The notes under the pieces are model-generated. The model saw only the letters and a list, made by a program, of their open reading frames with translations. It searched no databases and had not been told where the DNA came from. This document shows, in pieces, positions 25,896 through 37,284 of a DNA stretch of 64,000 nucleotides. The stretch's first letter is position 1. Each line of letters starts with the position of its first letter. The position numbers and the translations under genes are program-made. This stretch comes from Mycolicibacterium agri (GTDB lineage: Bacteria > Actinomycetota > Actinomycetes > Mycobacteriales > Mycobacteriaceae), in the NCBI RefSeq assembly GCF_002553505.1, contig NZ_PDCP01000008.1, positions 61,536 to 125,535 on the forward strand, given 5' to 3'.

Positions 25896-26324
25896 ATGGC
25901 CCCGAAGAAGAAAGTCATCGGGCTGATCAAGCTGCAGATCCAGGCTGGGCAGGCCAACCCCGCCCCGCCGGTTGGTCCCGCGCTCGGCCAGCACGGTGTC
26001 AACATCATGGAGTTCTGCAAGGCGTACAACGCCGCGACGGAGAACCAGCGCGGCAACGTCATCCCCGTGGAGATCACCGTCTACGAGGACCGCAGCTTCA
26101 CCTTCAACCTGAAGACGCCGCCCGCTGCCAAGCTGCTGCTAAAGGCCGCCGGTGTGCAGAAGGGCTCGGGCGAGCCGCACAAGACCAAGGTCGGCAAGGT
26201 GACCTGGGATCAGGTGCGCGAGATCGCCGAGACCAAGAAGGAAGACTTGAACGCCAACGACATCGATCAGGCGTCCAAGATCATCGCCGGCACGGCCCGG
26301 TCGATGGGGATCGCGGTCGAGTAG
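25896..26324 (+). CDS. rplK: 50S ribosomal protein L11
   Basis: The 142-residue protein shows the L11 N-terminal signature [25 protein letters not shown] and the C-terminal 23S rRNA-binding domain ([23 protein letters not shown]). It forms the stalk base with L10 and is a target for thiopeptide antibiotics and RelA signalling. ATG 25896 follows a strong ribosome binding site. rplA lies 138 bp downstream. Confidence 0.97.
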   Translation: MAPKKKVIGLIKLQIQAGQANPAPPVGPALGQHGVNIMEFCKAYNAATENQRGNVIPVEITVYEDRSFTFNLKTPPAAKLLLKAAGVQKGSGEPHKTKVGKVTWDQVREIAETKKEDLNANDIDQASKIIAGTARSMGIAVE

Positions 26325-26462
26325 TTCGGCGCGATCCCGTTGAGATTGCGGTGATGGCGGACAAGTGCGAGTAGCCGCCGCCAAGGACGCAAACTCAACG
26401 AGTAGATCCAGTGGGAGGGCCAGCTTCGGCCCGCCAACCACAACTCTGAACAGGAGATATCA

Positions 26463-27170
26463 ATGAGCAAGACCAGCAAGGCATATCGCGAAGCCGCCGC
26501 GAAGGTGGACCGGACCCGGCTGTACACGCCGCTGGAGGCCGCCAAGCTCGCGAAGGAAACATCGTCGAAGAAGCAGGACGCGACCGTCGAGGTCGCCATC
26601 CGCCTCGGCGTCGACCCCCGCAAGGCCGACCAGATGGTGCGCGGCACCGTCAACCTGCCGCACGGCACCGGTAAGACCGCCCGCGTCGCCGTGTTCGCCG
26701 TCGGCGAGAAGGCCGCCGAGGCCGAGGCCGCAGGCGCCGACGTGGTCGGCAGCGACGACCTGATCGAAAAGATTCAGGGCGGCTTCCTGGACTTCGACGC
26801 CGCGATCGCCACACCCGACCAGATGGCCAAGGTGGGCCGCATCGCCCGCATCCTCGGTCCGCGCGGCCTGATGCCGAACCCGAAGACCGGCACCGTCACC
26901 ACCGACGTCGCCAAGGCCGTCAACGACATCAAGGGCGGCAAGATCAACTTCCGCGTCGACAAGCAGGCCAACCTGCACCTGATCATCGGCAAGGCCTCAT
27001 TCGACGAGAAGGCGCTGGCCGAGAACTACGGCGCCGCGCTCGACGAGGTGCTGCGGGCCAAGCCGCCGTCGTCGAAGGGTCGCTATCTCAAGAAGATCGT
27101 CATGTCGACGACGACCGGCCCCGGCATTCCGGTCGACCCGTCCGTCACCCGCAACTTCGCTGAGGTTTAA
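26463..27170 (+). CDS. rplA: 50S ribosomal protein L1
   Basis: The 235-residue protein has full L1 length with [33 protein letters not shown] and the signature [22 protein letters not shown]1 binds 23S rRNA at the mobile stalk and in many bacteria represses its own operon. ATG 26463 has CAGGAGATATC upstream. The next gene, a VanX-like dipeptidase, starts 6 bp after the stop, which is unusual for this locus. Confidence 0.97.
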   Translation: MSKTSKAYREAAAKVDRTRLYTPLEAAKLAKETSSKKQDATVEVAIRLGVDPRKADQMVRGTVNLPHGTGKTARVAVFAVGEKAAEAEAAGADVVGSDDLIEKIQGGFLDFDAAIATPDQMAKVGRIARILGPRGLMPNPKTGTVTTDVAKAVNDIKGGKINFRVDKQANLHLIIGKASFDEKALAENYGAALDEVLRAKPPSSKGRYLKKIVMSTTTGPGIPVDPSVTRNFAEV

Positions 27171-27176
27171 GCCGTA

Positions 27177-27821
27177 TTGCGCGCTGCCGCTGCGGGTTTG
27201 GCTGCGCTGGCCGTCGTCGCAGCGACGGCCTCACCCGTAGCGGGCGCGGACCCAGCGACGGCCGCTGACGCCGGCTTCGTCGACGTGCGCACCGTAATAC
27301 CGGACGCCCGCGTCGATCTGCGCTACGCCACCGCGGACAACTTCGTCGGTAAACCCCTGTACCCCGCCGATGCCCGCTGCCTGGTGCACGAGTCGCTGTC
27401 GGGTGGGTTGGCCGCCGCAGACGCCGCGTTCCGAACGCGCGGCGCGCAATTGGTGTTCTGGGACTGCTATCGCCCGCACGCCGTGCAGGTCGAAATGTTC
27501 GAGGCGGTGCCGGACCCGAACTGGGTGGCGCGGCCGGGGTCGTATGCGCGCAGCCACGAGTCGGGCCGTTCCGTCGACGTGACCCTGGCCGACGTGCGCA
27601 CCGGCCAGCTCATCGACATGGGCACCGGGTTCGACGACTTCTCGCCGCGGGCACAGGCTTTCGCCACCGCCGGGGTCACCGAGCAGCAGCAGGCGAACCG
27701 GGCTTGGCTGCGCGACGGCATGCGGGTCGGCGGGCTCGATGTGTACGCCGGGGAATGGTGGCACTTCGACGGCCCCAACGCCGACGTGAACATGCCGATC
27801 GTCGACGTGCCGCTGAACTAG
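27177..27821 (+). CDS. secreted D-Ala-D-Ala dipeptidase (VanX/DdpX-like)
   Basis: The 214-residue protein has a signal peptide (LRAAAAGLAALAVVAATASPVAGA) and then the M15D peptidase fold. VDLRYATADNFVGKPLY is followed by the zinc site SHESGRSVDVTL (His and Asp) and EWWHFD (Glu base and His). VanX-type enzymes cleave D-Ala-D-Ala; exported members probably recycle peptidoglycan dipeptides rather than confer vancomycin resistance. TTG 27177 is the only in-frame start retaining the full signal peptide. It lies 6 bp after rplA and likely shares its transcript. I do not recall it at this site in M. tuberculosis. Confidence 0.85.
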   Translation: MRAAAAGLAALAVVAATASPVAGADPATAADAGFVDVRTVIPDARVDLRYATADNFVGKPLYPADARCLVHESLSGGLAAADAAFRTRGAQLVFWDCYRPHAVQVEMFEAVPDPNWVARPGSYARSHESGRSVDVTLADVRTGQLIDMGTGFDDFSPRAQAFATAGVTEQQQANRAWLRDGMRVGGLDVYAGEWWHFDGPNADVNMPIVDVPLN

Positions 27822-27848
27822 TGTCCCGCTAGCTCCCGCGATCGGCCT

Positions 27849-27910
27849 CGCGAGCGTGCGCAAACTCCGGGATTTTCCCGGCATGTCGCCTTCAGACACG
27901 CACGCTCGCG
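27849..27910. repeat. inverted repeat with 12-bp arms between convergent genes
   Basis: CGCGAGCGTGCG (27849-27860) and CGCACGCTCGCG (27899-27910) are exact reverse complements, 38 bp apart. The centre carries a small GGGATTTTCCCGG-like palindrome. Lying between the ends of the VanX-like and PcaA-like genes, it could terminate both. The wording also resembles palindromes I associate with mycobacterial intergenic spaces. Confidence 0.7.
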
Positions 27911-27929
27911 CAAGAAGGGACCCGAGAGA

Positions 27930-28805
27930 TCACTTGCAGAGGGTGAATTGGCAGACGTCGGTGTAGCCCTGTCGGAACATCTCCGCACAGCCCGTCAAAT
28001 ACTTCATGTAGCGGTCGTAGACCTCCTGCGACTGGATCGCGATCGCCTTGTCCCTGTTGGCCCGCAGGGCGGCCGCCCACAGATCCAACGTCCTGGCGTA
28101 GTGCGGCTGCAGGCGCTGAACCCGGCGTACGCCGAATCCCGCACGCGCGGAATGCTCTTCGACGACGGGGATCGTCGGCAGCCAGCCGCCGGGGAAGATC
28201 TCGGCCAGGATGAACCGGCAGAAGTGCACCACCTCGGCGGTCGTGTGCGCATTTCTCTGCCGCCGCTCCTGCAGCGTGACCCGCACGATCGTGTGCAGCA
28301 GCATGATGCCGTCGGGGCCGAGAAGATCGGCGGCCTTCGCGAAGAAGTACGGGTAGCGGTCGCTGCCGAAGTGTTCGAACGCGCCGATCGACACGATGCG
28401 GTCGACGGGCTCGTCGAACCGCTCCCAGCCCTCCAGCAGCACGCGCCTGCTGCGGGGGCTGTCCATCTCGTCGAAGCTGCGCTGGACGTGGGCCGCCTGG
28501 TTGGCCGACAGCGTCAGCCCGACGACGTCGACGTCGTAGACCTCGATGGCGCGGCGCATCGTGGCGCCCGACCCGCAGCCGATGTCGAGCAGCGTCATGC
28601 CGGGCTGCAGGTCCAATTTTCCGAGAGCAAGATCGATCTTGGCGAGCTGCGCCTCTTCCAGGGTCATGTCGTCGCGTTCGAAATAGGCGCAGCTGTAGGT
28701 CTGAGTCGGATCGAGGAACAGGCGGTAAAAATCGTCGGAAAGGTCGTCGTGGTGCTGGACCTCTTCGAAGCGCGGTTCCAATTGCGGTATCAATTTTTGC
28801 GACAT
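27930..28805 (-). CDS. cyclopropane mycolic acid synthase (PcaA-type)
   Basis: The 291-residue SAM-dependent methyltransferase has [19 protein letters not shown] (residues 40-58) and SAM motif I LDIGCGSG. It carries the conserved [18 protein letters not shown] and ends GYTDVCQFTLCK. Phrases such as SPRSRRVLLEGWE, VHFCRFILAEIFPGGWLP and the ending favour PcaA over the MmaA enzymes. PcaA makes the proximal cyclopropane of alpha-mycolates. One position of SAM motif I differs: GCGSG instead of the usual GCGWG. ATG 28805 has GGAGGAAG upstream. It is divergent from the acyl-AMP ligase gene. The exact double bond or position modified cannot be predicted. Confidence 0.85.
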   Translation of the reverse strand: MSQKLIPQLEPRFEEVQHHDDLSDDFYRLFLDPTQTYSCAYFERDDMTLEEAQLAKIDLALGKLDLQPGMTLLDIGCGSGATMRRAIEVYDVDVVGLTLSANQAAHVQRSFDEMDSPRSRRVLLEGWERFDEPVDRIVSIGAFEHFGSDRYPYFFAKAADLLGPDGIMLLHTIVRVTLQERRQRNAHTTAEVVHFCRFILAEIFPGGWLPTIPVVEEHSARAGFGVRRVQRLQPHYARTLDLWAAALRANRDKAIAIQSQEVYDRYMKYLTGCAEMFRQGYTDVCQFTLCK

Positions 28806-29070
28806 AGCGCTTCCTCCCGACAGCCACCACCCGCATAACCAGGTCACATGGACTGAAAACCCGCCCCTTCCGCCAATTCGCTAAGTTTGCGTACGCGCGT
28901 GCCAACAAATATGGCAGAGCGTCTCATTTTGCGGGCGATCCTCGCGGACTCGGTGCGGATGTGGCGCAAGTGAACGCCAAAATCCGTTTCCGCTGATCGG
29001 GGCATAGAAGTCAAAAGTGAAATAACCCGCATGACCCCGCGCCGATTCACGGCTGAAGGGCCTCATCTCT

Positions 29071-29076
29071 TAGACT
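29071..29076 (+). promoter_or_regulatory. possible -10 element for a leaderless acyl-AMP ligase transcript
   Basis: TAGACT fits the TAnnnT pattern and is exactly 6 bp from the ATG at 29083. No Shine-Dalgarno is visible, so a leaderless message is plausible. The 277-bp divergent region to its left holds no gene. Confidence 0.4.
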
Positions 29077-29082
29077 GCGCTT

Positions 29083-30951
<1,869 letters not shown>

Positions 30952-30961
30952 GGCGGTACCG

Positions 30962-31852
30962 CTACGCCTCTGCGGCCGGCTTCAAGTAGGTGACGAGGTT
31001 GCAGTCGAGCATCTCGTCGGCGAAGTAATGCTGGCAGCCGCGCAGGTACTTGAGGTATCTGTCGTAGACCTGTTCGGTGGTGATCGTCAGCACCGTGTCC
31101 CTCTTGGCCTCCAGCGTGTCGGCCCACGTGCGCAGCGTCCGCGCATAATGCGCTTGTAGCGAAAGACATTCGGGGACAACGAATCCCGCCTTCTCGCCGT
31201 GGGCGATCATCATTTTGGCGGTCGGGATGCGGCCGCCGGGGAAGATCTCGGTGATGATGAACTTGATGAACCGGGCCACGTCGAACGTCAGCTTCTTGCC
31301 GCGGGCCACGTAGTCGTCGGGGTGAAACGCGGTGCTGCTCTGGATCGTCATGCGGCCGTCGTCGGGCAGGATGTCGTAGGTGAGTTTGAAGAAGTCGTCG
31401 TAGCGCTCGAAACCGAAGTGCTCGAACGCCTCGATCGACACGATGCGGTCGACCGGTTCGTCGAACTCCTCCCACCCCGACAGCAGCACCCGATGCGAGC
31501 GGTCGGAATCGACGGTGTCCAACAGCTGCGAGGTGTAGGCGTGCTGGTTCTTCGACAGCGTCAGGCCGATCACGTTGACGTCGTAGCGTTCCAGCGCCCG
31601 CTTCATCGTCGCGCCCCAGCCGCAGCCGATGTCGAGCAGCGTCATTCCCGGCGCCAGGTCCAGCTTGTCGAGGTTCAGATCGGCCTTCGCGAGCTGTGCT
31701 TCCTCGAGTGTCATGTTCTCGCGTTGGAAGTAGGCGCAGCTATAGGTGCGGGTCGGATCTTGGAACAGCCCGAAGAAATCGTCGGAAAGGTCGTAATGGG
31801 CTTGGATTTCTTCGAAGTGGGGCTGCAACCGGTTTTCTGTTTTAACGGTCAT
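30962..31852 (-). CDS. mmaA4: hydroxymycolate synthase MmaA4
   Basis: The 296-residue methyltransferase shows [57 protein letters not shown] and [18 protein letters not shown]. It has the MmaA4-specific ending ([18 protein letters not shown]), which is near identical to M. tuberculosis MmaA4. MmaA4 adds a methyl and an adjacent hydroxyl to the distal meromycolate double bond, committing it to keto- or methoxy-mycolates. Residue pattern [19 protein letters not shown] also follows MmaA4. Its position before mmaA3 and mmaA2 keeps the M. tuberculosis order. Confidence 0.9.
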   Translation of the reverse strand: MTVKTENRLQPHFEEIQAHYDLSDDFFGLFQDPTRTYSCAYFQRENMTLEEAQLAKADLNLDKLDLAPGMTLLDIGCGWGATMKRALERYDVNVIGLTLSKNQHAYTSQLLDTVDSDRSHRVLLSGWEEFDEPVDRIVSIEAFEHFGFERYDDFFKLTYDILPDDGRMTIQSSTAFHPDDYVARGKKLTFDVARFIKFIITEIFPGGRIPTAKMMIAHGEKAGFVVPECLSLQAHYARTLRTWADTLEAKRDTVLTITTEQVYDRYLKYLRGCQHYFADEMLDCNLVTYLKPAAEA

Positions 31853-31949
31853 CCGTCAACCCGCTTTCCCGGTAATAGTTGACGGGCACCTTACCCGCAT
31901 CAACGCGGCCCGAAGCATTCTGACGTGCCCGTTGGCCTGAGAAAATGAT

Positions 31950-32831
31950 TTACTTTTCCAGCGTGAACTGGTTGATGTCGACGTATCCGATGCGGAAACC
32001 GTCTGCGGTTCCGCGCAGGAACTTCATGTACCGCTCGTAGACCTCTTCGGACTGGATGGCGATCGCCTCGGCTTTGCGGGACTCCAGCACGTCGGCCCAC
32101 ATGTCGAGCGTCTTGGCGAAGTCGGACTGCAGCGACTGGATGCGGGTCACCGTGAATCCCGCCTTCGCGGAATGCTCTTCGACCTTCTCGATCGACGGCA
32201 AACGGCCGCCGGGGAAGATCTCCGTCATCACGAACTTGATGAAGCGCGCGAACGAGAAGGTGATCGGTATGCCACGCTCGGCCATCTGCGGTGCGGTGAG
32301 CGCCGTGATGCAGTGCACCATCATCACGCCGTCGTCGGGCATCAGATTGTGGGCAAACGTGAAGAAGTCGTCGTAGCGCTCAAATCCGAAGTGCTCCAAC
32401 GCCTCGATCATCACGATGCGGTCGACCGGCTGCTTGATCTCCGACCAGTCGGCCAGCAACACCTGATGTGACCGCTCGGTGTCGACGCCGGCGAGTAGCT
32501 GCTCGCAGTAGGCGTGCTGGTTCTTCGACAGCGTCACACCGATGACGTTGACGTCATAGCGCTCCAGCGCCCGCTTCATCAGCGAGCCCCAGCCGCAGCC
32601 GATGTCCAGCAGCGTCATCCCCGGCTGTAGCCCGAGTTTGCCCAGGCTCAGATCGAGTTTGGCGATCTGCGCCTCTTCCATCGTCATGTCCTCGCGCGGG
32701 AAGTACGCGCAGCTGTAGGTCACCGTCGGGTCGGTGAACAGCTGGAAGAACTCGTTGGAGAGGTCGTAGTGGGCGCGGACCTCCTCGACGCTTCGCCTCT
32801 TCTTCGTCGAGGCCGCCGCCTTGTCGGCCAT
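31950..32831 (-). CDS. mmaA3: methoxymycolate synthase MmaA3-like methyltransferase
   Basis: The 293-residue protein has the family blocks [38 protein letters not shown] and [22 protein letters not shown]. The IEA-EHF wording and GFTVTRIQSLQSDFAKTLD are closest to MmaA3, which O-methylates the hydroxyl made by MmaA4 to give methoxy-mycolates. Compared with MmaA2 it has the extended N-terminus ADKAAASTKKRRSVEEV. The start ATG 32831 directly abuts the stop of mmaA2 with no gap, so the two are translationally coupled. A true methoxy function needs lipid analysis; assignment rests on wording and gene order. Confidence 0.82.
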   Translation of the reverse strand: MADKAAASTKKRRSVEEVRAHYDLSNEFFQLFTDPTVTYSCAYFPREDMTMEEAQIAKLDLSLGKLGLQPGMTLLDIGCGWGSLMKRALERYDVNVIGVTLSKNQHAYCEQLLAGVDTERSHQVLLADWSEIKQPVDRIVMIEALEHFGFERYDDFFTFAHNLMPDDGVMMVHCITALTAPQMAERGIPITFSFARFIKFVMTEIFPGGRLPSIEKVEEHSAKAGFTVTRIQSLQSDFAKTLDMWADVLESRKAEAIAIQSEEVYERYMKFLRGTADGFRIGYVDINQFTLEK

Positions 32832-33707
32832 CTACTTGGCCAACGTGAACTGGTTGACGTCGATGTAGCCGACGCGGAATCCGTCGGCGCACCCGGTCAA
32901 ATACTTCATGTAGCGCTCGTAGACCTCTTCGGACTGGATGGCGATCGCCTCGCCCTTGTGCGCCTCGAGGTTTTCCGCCCAGATGTCAAGGGTGCGCGCA
33001 TAGTGCAGCTGCAGCGACTGGCGGCGCTGTAGCTTGAAACCCGCTCTGCTGCTGTGGTCTTCGACCTTCTCGATCGACGGCAGCCGGCCGCCGGGGAAGA
33101 TCTCGGTGATGATGAACTTGACGAAGCGGGCGAAGTTGAAGGTCAGCGGCATGCCGCGTTCGACCATCTGCGGACCCGTCAGCGCGGTGATCGTGTGCAG
33201 CAGCATCACGCCGTCGTCGGGCATCGCCTCGTAGGCGAATTTGAAGAAGTCGTCGTAGCGGTCGAAACCGAAGTGCTCGAAAGCGCCGATCGACACGATG
33301 CGGTCGACGGGCTCGTCGAACTCCTCCCAGCCCTTGAGCATGACCCGCTTGCTGCGGGGGCTGTCGGAGGTTTCGAAGACCTTCTCGACGTGGGCGGCCT
33401 GGTTTTTCGACAGGGTCAGGCCGACGACGTTGACGTCGTACTTCTCGATCGCCCGCATCATCGTCGACCCCCAGCCGCAGCCGACGTCGAGCAGCGTCAT
33501 CCCGGGCTGAAGCCCCAGCTTGCCCAGCGCCAGGTCGACCTTGGCCTGCTGGGCCTCCTCGAGCGTCATGTCCTCCCGCTCGAAGTACGCACAGCTGTAG
33601 GTCCGCGTCGGATCCAAGAACAGCGCGAAGAAGTCATCGGACAGGTCGTAGTGCGCCTGGACGTCCTCGAAGTGCGGTTTCAGGCTGGGTTTGCCCTTAT
33701 CTGACAT
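32832..33707 (-). CDS. mmaA2: cyclopropane mycolic acid synthase MmaA2
   Basis: The 291-residue protein matches MmaA2 at [39 protein letters not shown] and the ending [12 protein letters not shown]. MmaA2 cyclopropanates the distal cis double bond of alpha-mycolates and can act on methoxy-mycolates. ATG 33707 (MSDKGK) is chosen because the family alignment starts there; AGAGAGG lies about 12 bp upstream. It is the first gene of an mmaA2-mmaA3-mmaA4 transcript. The upstream neighbour is lipG directly: no mmaA1 gene lies between them. Confidence 0.9.
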   Translation of the reverse strand: MSDKGKPSLKPHFEDVQAHYDLSDDFFALFLDPTRTYSCAYFEREDMTLEEAQQAKVDLALGKLGLQPGMTLLDVGCGWGSTMMRAIEKYDVNVVGLTLSKNQAAHVEKVFETSDSPRSKRVMLKGWEEFDEPVDRIVSIGAFEHFGFDRYDDFFKFAYEAMPDDGVMLLHTITALTGPQMVERGMPLTFNFARFVKFIITEIFPGGRLPSIEKVEDHSSRAGFKLQRRQSLQLHYARTLDIWAENLEAHKGEAIAIQSEEVYERYMKYLTGCADGFRVGYIDVNQFTLAK

Positions 33708-33860
33708 GTCGATATGTGCCTCTCTAATTGCGAAGGCATTCCCCGCATGACATGTCATGAAAGAAACTGCCTCGGGACGCCGGTGTCAACCCCCCGGTGC
33801 GTCCCGCTCGGAATGCTAACGCATTCGGACGGTTGCGCCCTATTTATCGATCGTGCCTGT

Positions 33861-34763
33861 TCAGGCCGTTTCCGCGAAGTTCGACTTCAGTTCGCCGACG
33901 ATGTCGTCCCACAGCTCTTCGGGCAGGTCATGGCCCATTCCGTCGAGGAGAACCAGTCGCGCGCCCTCGATCGCGCGGGCGATGGCCCGGCCGCCGGCGG
34001 GTCGCATCAATTTGTCCGCCTTGCCGTGGATGACGACCGTCGGCGCGGTGATCCGGCGGTCGTAGTGCAGCAGGCTGCCGCTGCCCAGGATGGCGGCGAA
34101 GTGGCGGGCGATGCCCGCGGGGTAGTAGGCGCGGTCGTAGCCCTCGATGGCGTCGGCGCGCAGCCGTTCCTGGGGCGCCGGGTAGCCGGGGCTGCCGATG
34201 ATCCGGGCGACCCGGATCGCGTTCTCGACGACAGCCTCTCTGGTGTTGTCGGCGGGCCGCCCCAGCAGCGCCCGCAGCTGCGGGAGTCCTGGCGGGGGCA
34301 GCAGCGCCTTGTTGTTGCTCGAGAAGATCACGCCCAGCGACTTGGTGCGCTCGGGGAAGCGGGCCGCGAAGATCTGGGCGATCATGCCGCCCATCGACCC
34401 GCCGACGATGTGCGCGCGGTCGATGGTCAGATGGTCCAGCAGCGCGGCCGCGTCGTCGGCCATGTCCTCCAGCGTGTAGACGGCGGGGCTGCGCATCCCG
34501 AAGAACGAGCGCACCAGGCGCGGCAGCAGCGGTGCGCCGGTGTGGCGGCCACTGAACTTGGTCGACAGGCCGACGTCGCGGTTGTCGTAGCGGATGACGC
34601 GCAGACCCTGGTCGACGAGCTTCTGGCAGAACTCCTTGCGCCACAACAACAATTGCGCGCCGAGGCCCATGATGAGCAGGACGGCGGGGTCGTTCTCGTC
34701 ACCCATGTCCTCGTAGTGGATTTCCAGCTCGCCGGCTTTGGCGAGTCCCGTGCGGATCTGCAC
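33861..34763 (-). CDS. lipG: alpha/beta hydrolase LipG
   Basis: The 300-residue protein has an alpha/beta hydrolase core: VLLIMGLGAQLLLW (HG-like oxyanion region), HIVGGSMGGMIAQIFA with nucleophile Ser, and LLDGMGHDLPEELW with the catalytic His. An Asp in HGKADKLMRP completes a triad. It is the equivalent of M. tuberculosis LipG (Rv0646c), reported as a phospholipase/thioesterase, and keeps the same position by the mmaA genes. The GTG start at 34763 overlaps the stop of the ABC1 gene by one base (TAGTG), so translation is coupled. A paralogue lies at 38471-39400. Confidence 0.85.
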   Translation of the reverse strand: MQIRTGLAKAGELEIHYEDMGDENDPAVLLIMGLGAQLLLWRKEFCQKLVDQGLRVIRYDNRDVGLSTKFSGRHTGAPLLPRLVRSFFGMRSPAVYTLEDMADDAAALLDHLTIDRAHIVGGSMGGMIAQIFAARFPERTKSLGVIFSSNNKALLPPPGLPQLRALLGRPADNTREAVVENAIRVARIIGSPGYPAPQERLRADAIEGYDRAYYPAGIARHFAAILGSGSLLHYDRRITAPTVVIHGKADKLMRPAGGRAIARAIEGARLVLLDGMGHDLPEELWDDIVGELKSNFAETA

Positions 34764-36151
34764 TACGCCTCAACCCCGCCTTTCGCGGCCTTCGCGGTGT
34801 TCGTGACCGACTCTTCCGGCTCCTCGTACTCGCGGCTCACCTCGACCATGAAGTTGGCGAAGTAACCGGTCAGCTGCGGGTCGCTCATCATCTGCCAGCG
34901 CGGCGCGAGCAGTTTCATGTAGCGCTCGACATAGAGGAACTGCTTGCCGATGAGCACCAGCTCGCGCGGCAGCTTCACGTCGTACGCGTCGGCCAAAGCA
35001 GAAAGCTGCCTACCGATTTCGGCATACGACATGTCGCCGAGGTTTTGCATGGTCAGCGGCGTCGCGAACTTCTCCAGGTCCTTGGCGGCCTGGGCCTCCG
35101 GCTTGACGGTGCCGACCGCGCCCATCAGCACGACGATCTTGCCCGCCGCGGCGTGGTCCTTCTTGACCAGCAGCGCGTACACCAGTTCCCGCAGCAGCCA
35201 GCGGGTGCGCGGGTCGATGCGGCCCATGATGCCGAAGTCGAAGAAGACGATCTTGCCGTCGTCGTCGACGTAGAGGTTGCCTGCGTGCAGGTCGCCGTGG
35301 AACAGGCCGTGCCGCAGCCCGCCCTCGAAAACGCTGAACAGCAAGGCTTTTACCAGTTCGACGCCGTCGAATCCCTTCTGGCGGATGGTCGCAACATCGT
35401 CGATGCGGGTGCCGTTGACGCGCTCCATCGTCAGCACCCGCTCGCTGGTCAGATCCCAATACACCTGCGGCACACGGATGTTCTGGCCCAGCGGCGACGC
35501 ATGCATGTGCGACACCCAGGCGTCCATCGACTGCGCCTCCAGCCGGAAGTCGAGCTCCTCGGCGAGGTTGTCGGCGAAGTCGGCGACGACGTCCTGGGCG
35601 GACAGCCGTTGACCGAGCTTGGCCAGTTCGACCAGGCGCGCGCCGCGCTTGAGAATCTGCAGATCCGCGGCGACCCGGCGACGGATGCCCGGCCGCTGGA
35701 TCTTGACGACGACCTCTTCGCCGCTGTGCAGGGTGGCGTAGTGCACCTGCGCGATCGAGGCGGACGCGAACGGCTTCTCGTCGAAGGACTTGAACAGCGT
35801 GGTCGGCTCGTCGCCGAGCTCCTCGACCAGCAGCTTGTGGACCTCTGCAGGGTCGGCAGGCGGTACGCGGTCGAGCAGGCTGCGGAATTCGCGGCTCAGC
35901 GGTTCACCGAACGCGCCCGGGCTGGACGCGATGATCTGGCCGAATTTGACGTAGGTCGGGCCCAGATCGGAGAAGGTCTTCGGGATCTCCCGAATGATCT
36001 TCTGCTGCAACGAGCCACGGCTGGGAAGCTTGGTGACGACCCGTGCCCCGGTGCGGGTTATCTGCCAACCCGTCGCTCCGATGCGGGCGGCCTCGACCGG
36101 CAGCGGCACCCGGTCCAGTTTGGCCACCTCGCGGTGCTTAGTCGTACTCAT
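34763..36151 (-). CDS. ABC1/UbiB (AarF) atypical kinase-like protein, Rv0647c equivalent
   Basis: The 462-residue protein has the ABC1 KxGQ motif (VKFGQIIASSPG, near residue 70), the adjacent ExxxLxD-type PLSREFRSLLDRVPP, an Ala-rich ATP loop region (KPFASASIAQVHYA) and the kinase-like GLFHGDLHAGNL and VFFDFGIMG. ABC1 proteins are ATP-binding, often membrane-associated, and act in lipid or quinone metabolism. In mycobacteria the partner pathway is not firmly known. It is upstream of and translationally coupled to lipG, suggesting a shared lipid role. Confidence 0.88.
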   Translation of the reverse strand: MSTTKHREVAKLDRVPLPVEAARIGATGWQITRTGARVVTKLPSRGSLQQKIIREIPKTFSDLGPTYVKFGQIIASSPGAFGEPLSREFRSLLDRVPPADPAEVHKLLVEELGDEPTTLFKSFDEKPFASASIAQVHYATLHSGEEVVVKIQRPGIRRRVAADLQILKRGARLVELAKLGQRLSAQDVVADFADNLAEELDFRLEAQSMDAWVSHMHASPLGQNIRVPQVYWDLTSERVLTMERVNGTRIDDVATIRQKGFDGVELVKALLFSVFEGGLRHGLFHGDLHAGNLYVDDDGKIVFFDFGIMGRIDPRTRWLLRELVYALLVKKDHAAAGKIVVLMGAVGTVKPEAQAAKDLEKFATPLTMQNLGDMSYAEIGRQLSALADAYDVKLPRELVLIGKQFLYVERYMKLLAPRWQMMSDPQLTGYFANFMVEVSREYEEPEESVTNTAKAAKGGVEA

Positions 36152-36253
36152 GGTTAGCAGTGTCTCAAAATTCTCTTAGACGAGTAAAAACGGTGTGCAG
36201 CCGGTCACAGCGGGCGACGCGGGCCGCGGCACGTCACACAGCGCCGAGTCGGC

Positions 36254-37246
36254 CTAAGCGAAGGACCGCTCGACCTCGTCGCGGCTGCGCACCGGGTCGG
36301 TGCCGGGGACGTAGGTCGGCACCGTGTGCGGCACCGTAGTGCCGCCCTTGACGCGGGCCTGGGCCTGGCGGAACTCCGGGATCGGGCCGGTGGCGGCGCT
36401 CAGCCCGTTGATCACCGACCACACCGCCGCGCGTCGGGCCGTGCGCTCGATGATGTTCGGGTCGGTATGGGCCACGAGTTGCTTCGCCCACTTGGGCAAC
36501 GTGTCGCGGATCGCCCAATCGACCATGTTCTGCGGAAACGGCACGCCGGGGCCCGTCGAGGTCGCGGTGCCGTGGGTGACGGCCAGCTTGGGCAGATACG
36601 ACTCGAGGCACTCCAGCGTCTCGGCCTTGGTGGTCGGCAGGTCGGTACCGCCCAACGCGTGGCCGACCCGCACGAACTCGCCGTAGTAGCGGTCAAGCTT
36701 CTTGCCGCGCAACGGGTTCGGGTGATACAGCTCGTGGGCCGTCGCGAGCCCCCACACCACCGTCGCGTAGTTCCAGCGCAACCAGTCCGGGTCGTCGGCG
36801 TCGTAGCGGGCCCCGTCGGGTCGCACGCCCTTGATCGTGTGGTGCATCGCGCGCACCGACTGCGCCAGCCGCTCAGCGGTCTCCGTCGAGCCGTAGGCCG
36901 TGCCGATGAAGAACGCGATCGAATGTCCGAGCCGGACGGCCAGCCCCTTCGGGTCCAGTTCAGGCTTCGCCTCGCCGGTCTGCGGGTCGCGCTTCACCAG
37001 CCGCGAGTGGTGCATGCCCATCCAGTAGATCGACGGGTCGAGGCGCTCCATGAACGCCGCACACTGCAGCCCGAAGATCAGCGCGTGCATGTGCGAGTGC
37101 ACGTGCCACACCGCGCTGCCGGGGCCGAACCAGCCGGGATCGCCGACGGGCGCGGCGAACTCCATGCCGCGGAAGTAGTGCCTGCGGACGTCCTCGTCGA
37201 ACTTCTTGTTCAGTAGTTGCCCGACGAGCTGGTGCGGCAGGTACAT
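36254..37246 (-). CDS. DUF2236 (oxygenase MpaB-like) protein
   Basis: The 330-residue protein carries GDPGWFGPGSAVWHVHSHM near residue 40, LRWNYATVVWGLATA near 175 and YYGEFVRVGHALG near 215. These are typical of the actinobacterial DUF2236/MpaB-like family, related to the haem-dependent latex-clearing oxygenases. The substrate is unknown. ATG 37246 is preceded by TTGGGGGAAC. The gene is divergent from a TetR regulator across a 103-bp region holding a palindrome (37261-37284), so it is the likely target of that regulator. Confidence 0.78.
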   Translation of the reverse strand: MYLPHQLVGQLLNKKFDEDVRRHYFRGMEFAAPVGDPGWFGPGSAVWHVHSHMHALIFGLQCAAFMERLDPSIYWMGMHHSRLVKRDPQTGEAKPELDPKGLAVRLGHSIAFFIGTAYGSTETAERLAQSVRAMHHTIKGVRPDGARYDADDPDWLRWNYATVVWGLATAHELYHPNPLRGKKLDRYYGEFVRVGHALGGTDLPTTKAETLECLESYLPKLAVTHGTATSTGPGVPFPQNMVDWAIRDTLPKWAKQLVAHTDPNIIERTARRAAVWSVINGLSAATGPIPEFRQAQARVKGGTTVPHTVPTYVPGTDPVRSRDEVERSFA

Positions 37247-37260
37247 GAATGTTCCCCCAA

Positions 37261-37284
37261 TTCTGGTCACGGCTGTAACCAGAA
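37261..37284. promoter_or_regulatory. palindromic TetR operator candidate
   Basis: The 24-bp sequence from TTCTGGTCAC to GTAACCAGAA matches its own reverse complement at 20 of 24 positions, with perfect 7-bp outer arms (TTCTGGT/ACCAGAA). A further half-site, GTGACCAGA, lies at 37302-37310. It sits between the divergent DUF2236 and tetR genes, the classic place for a TetR operator controlling both. Confidence 0.65.

Noticed and set aside
27177..27821. A vancomycin resistance cluster
   Set aside because: Only a VanX-like exported dipeptidase is present; there is no VanA/VanH ligase or dehydrogenase nearby, so resistance should not be inferred.
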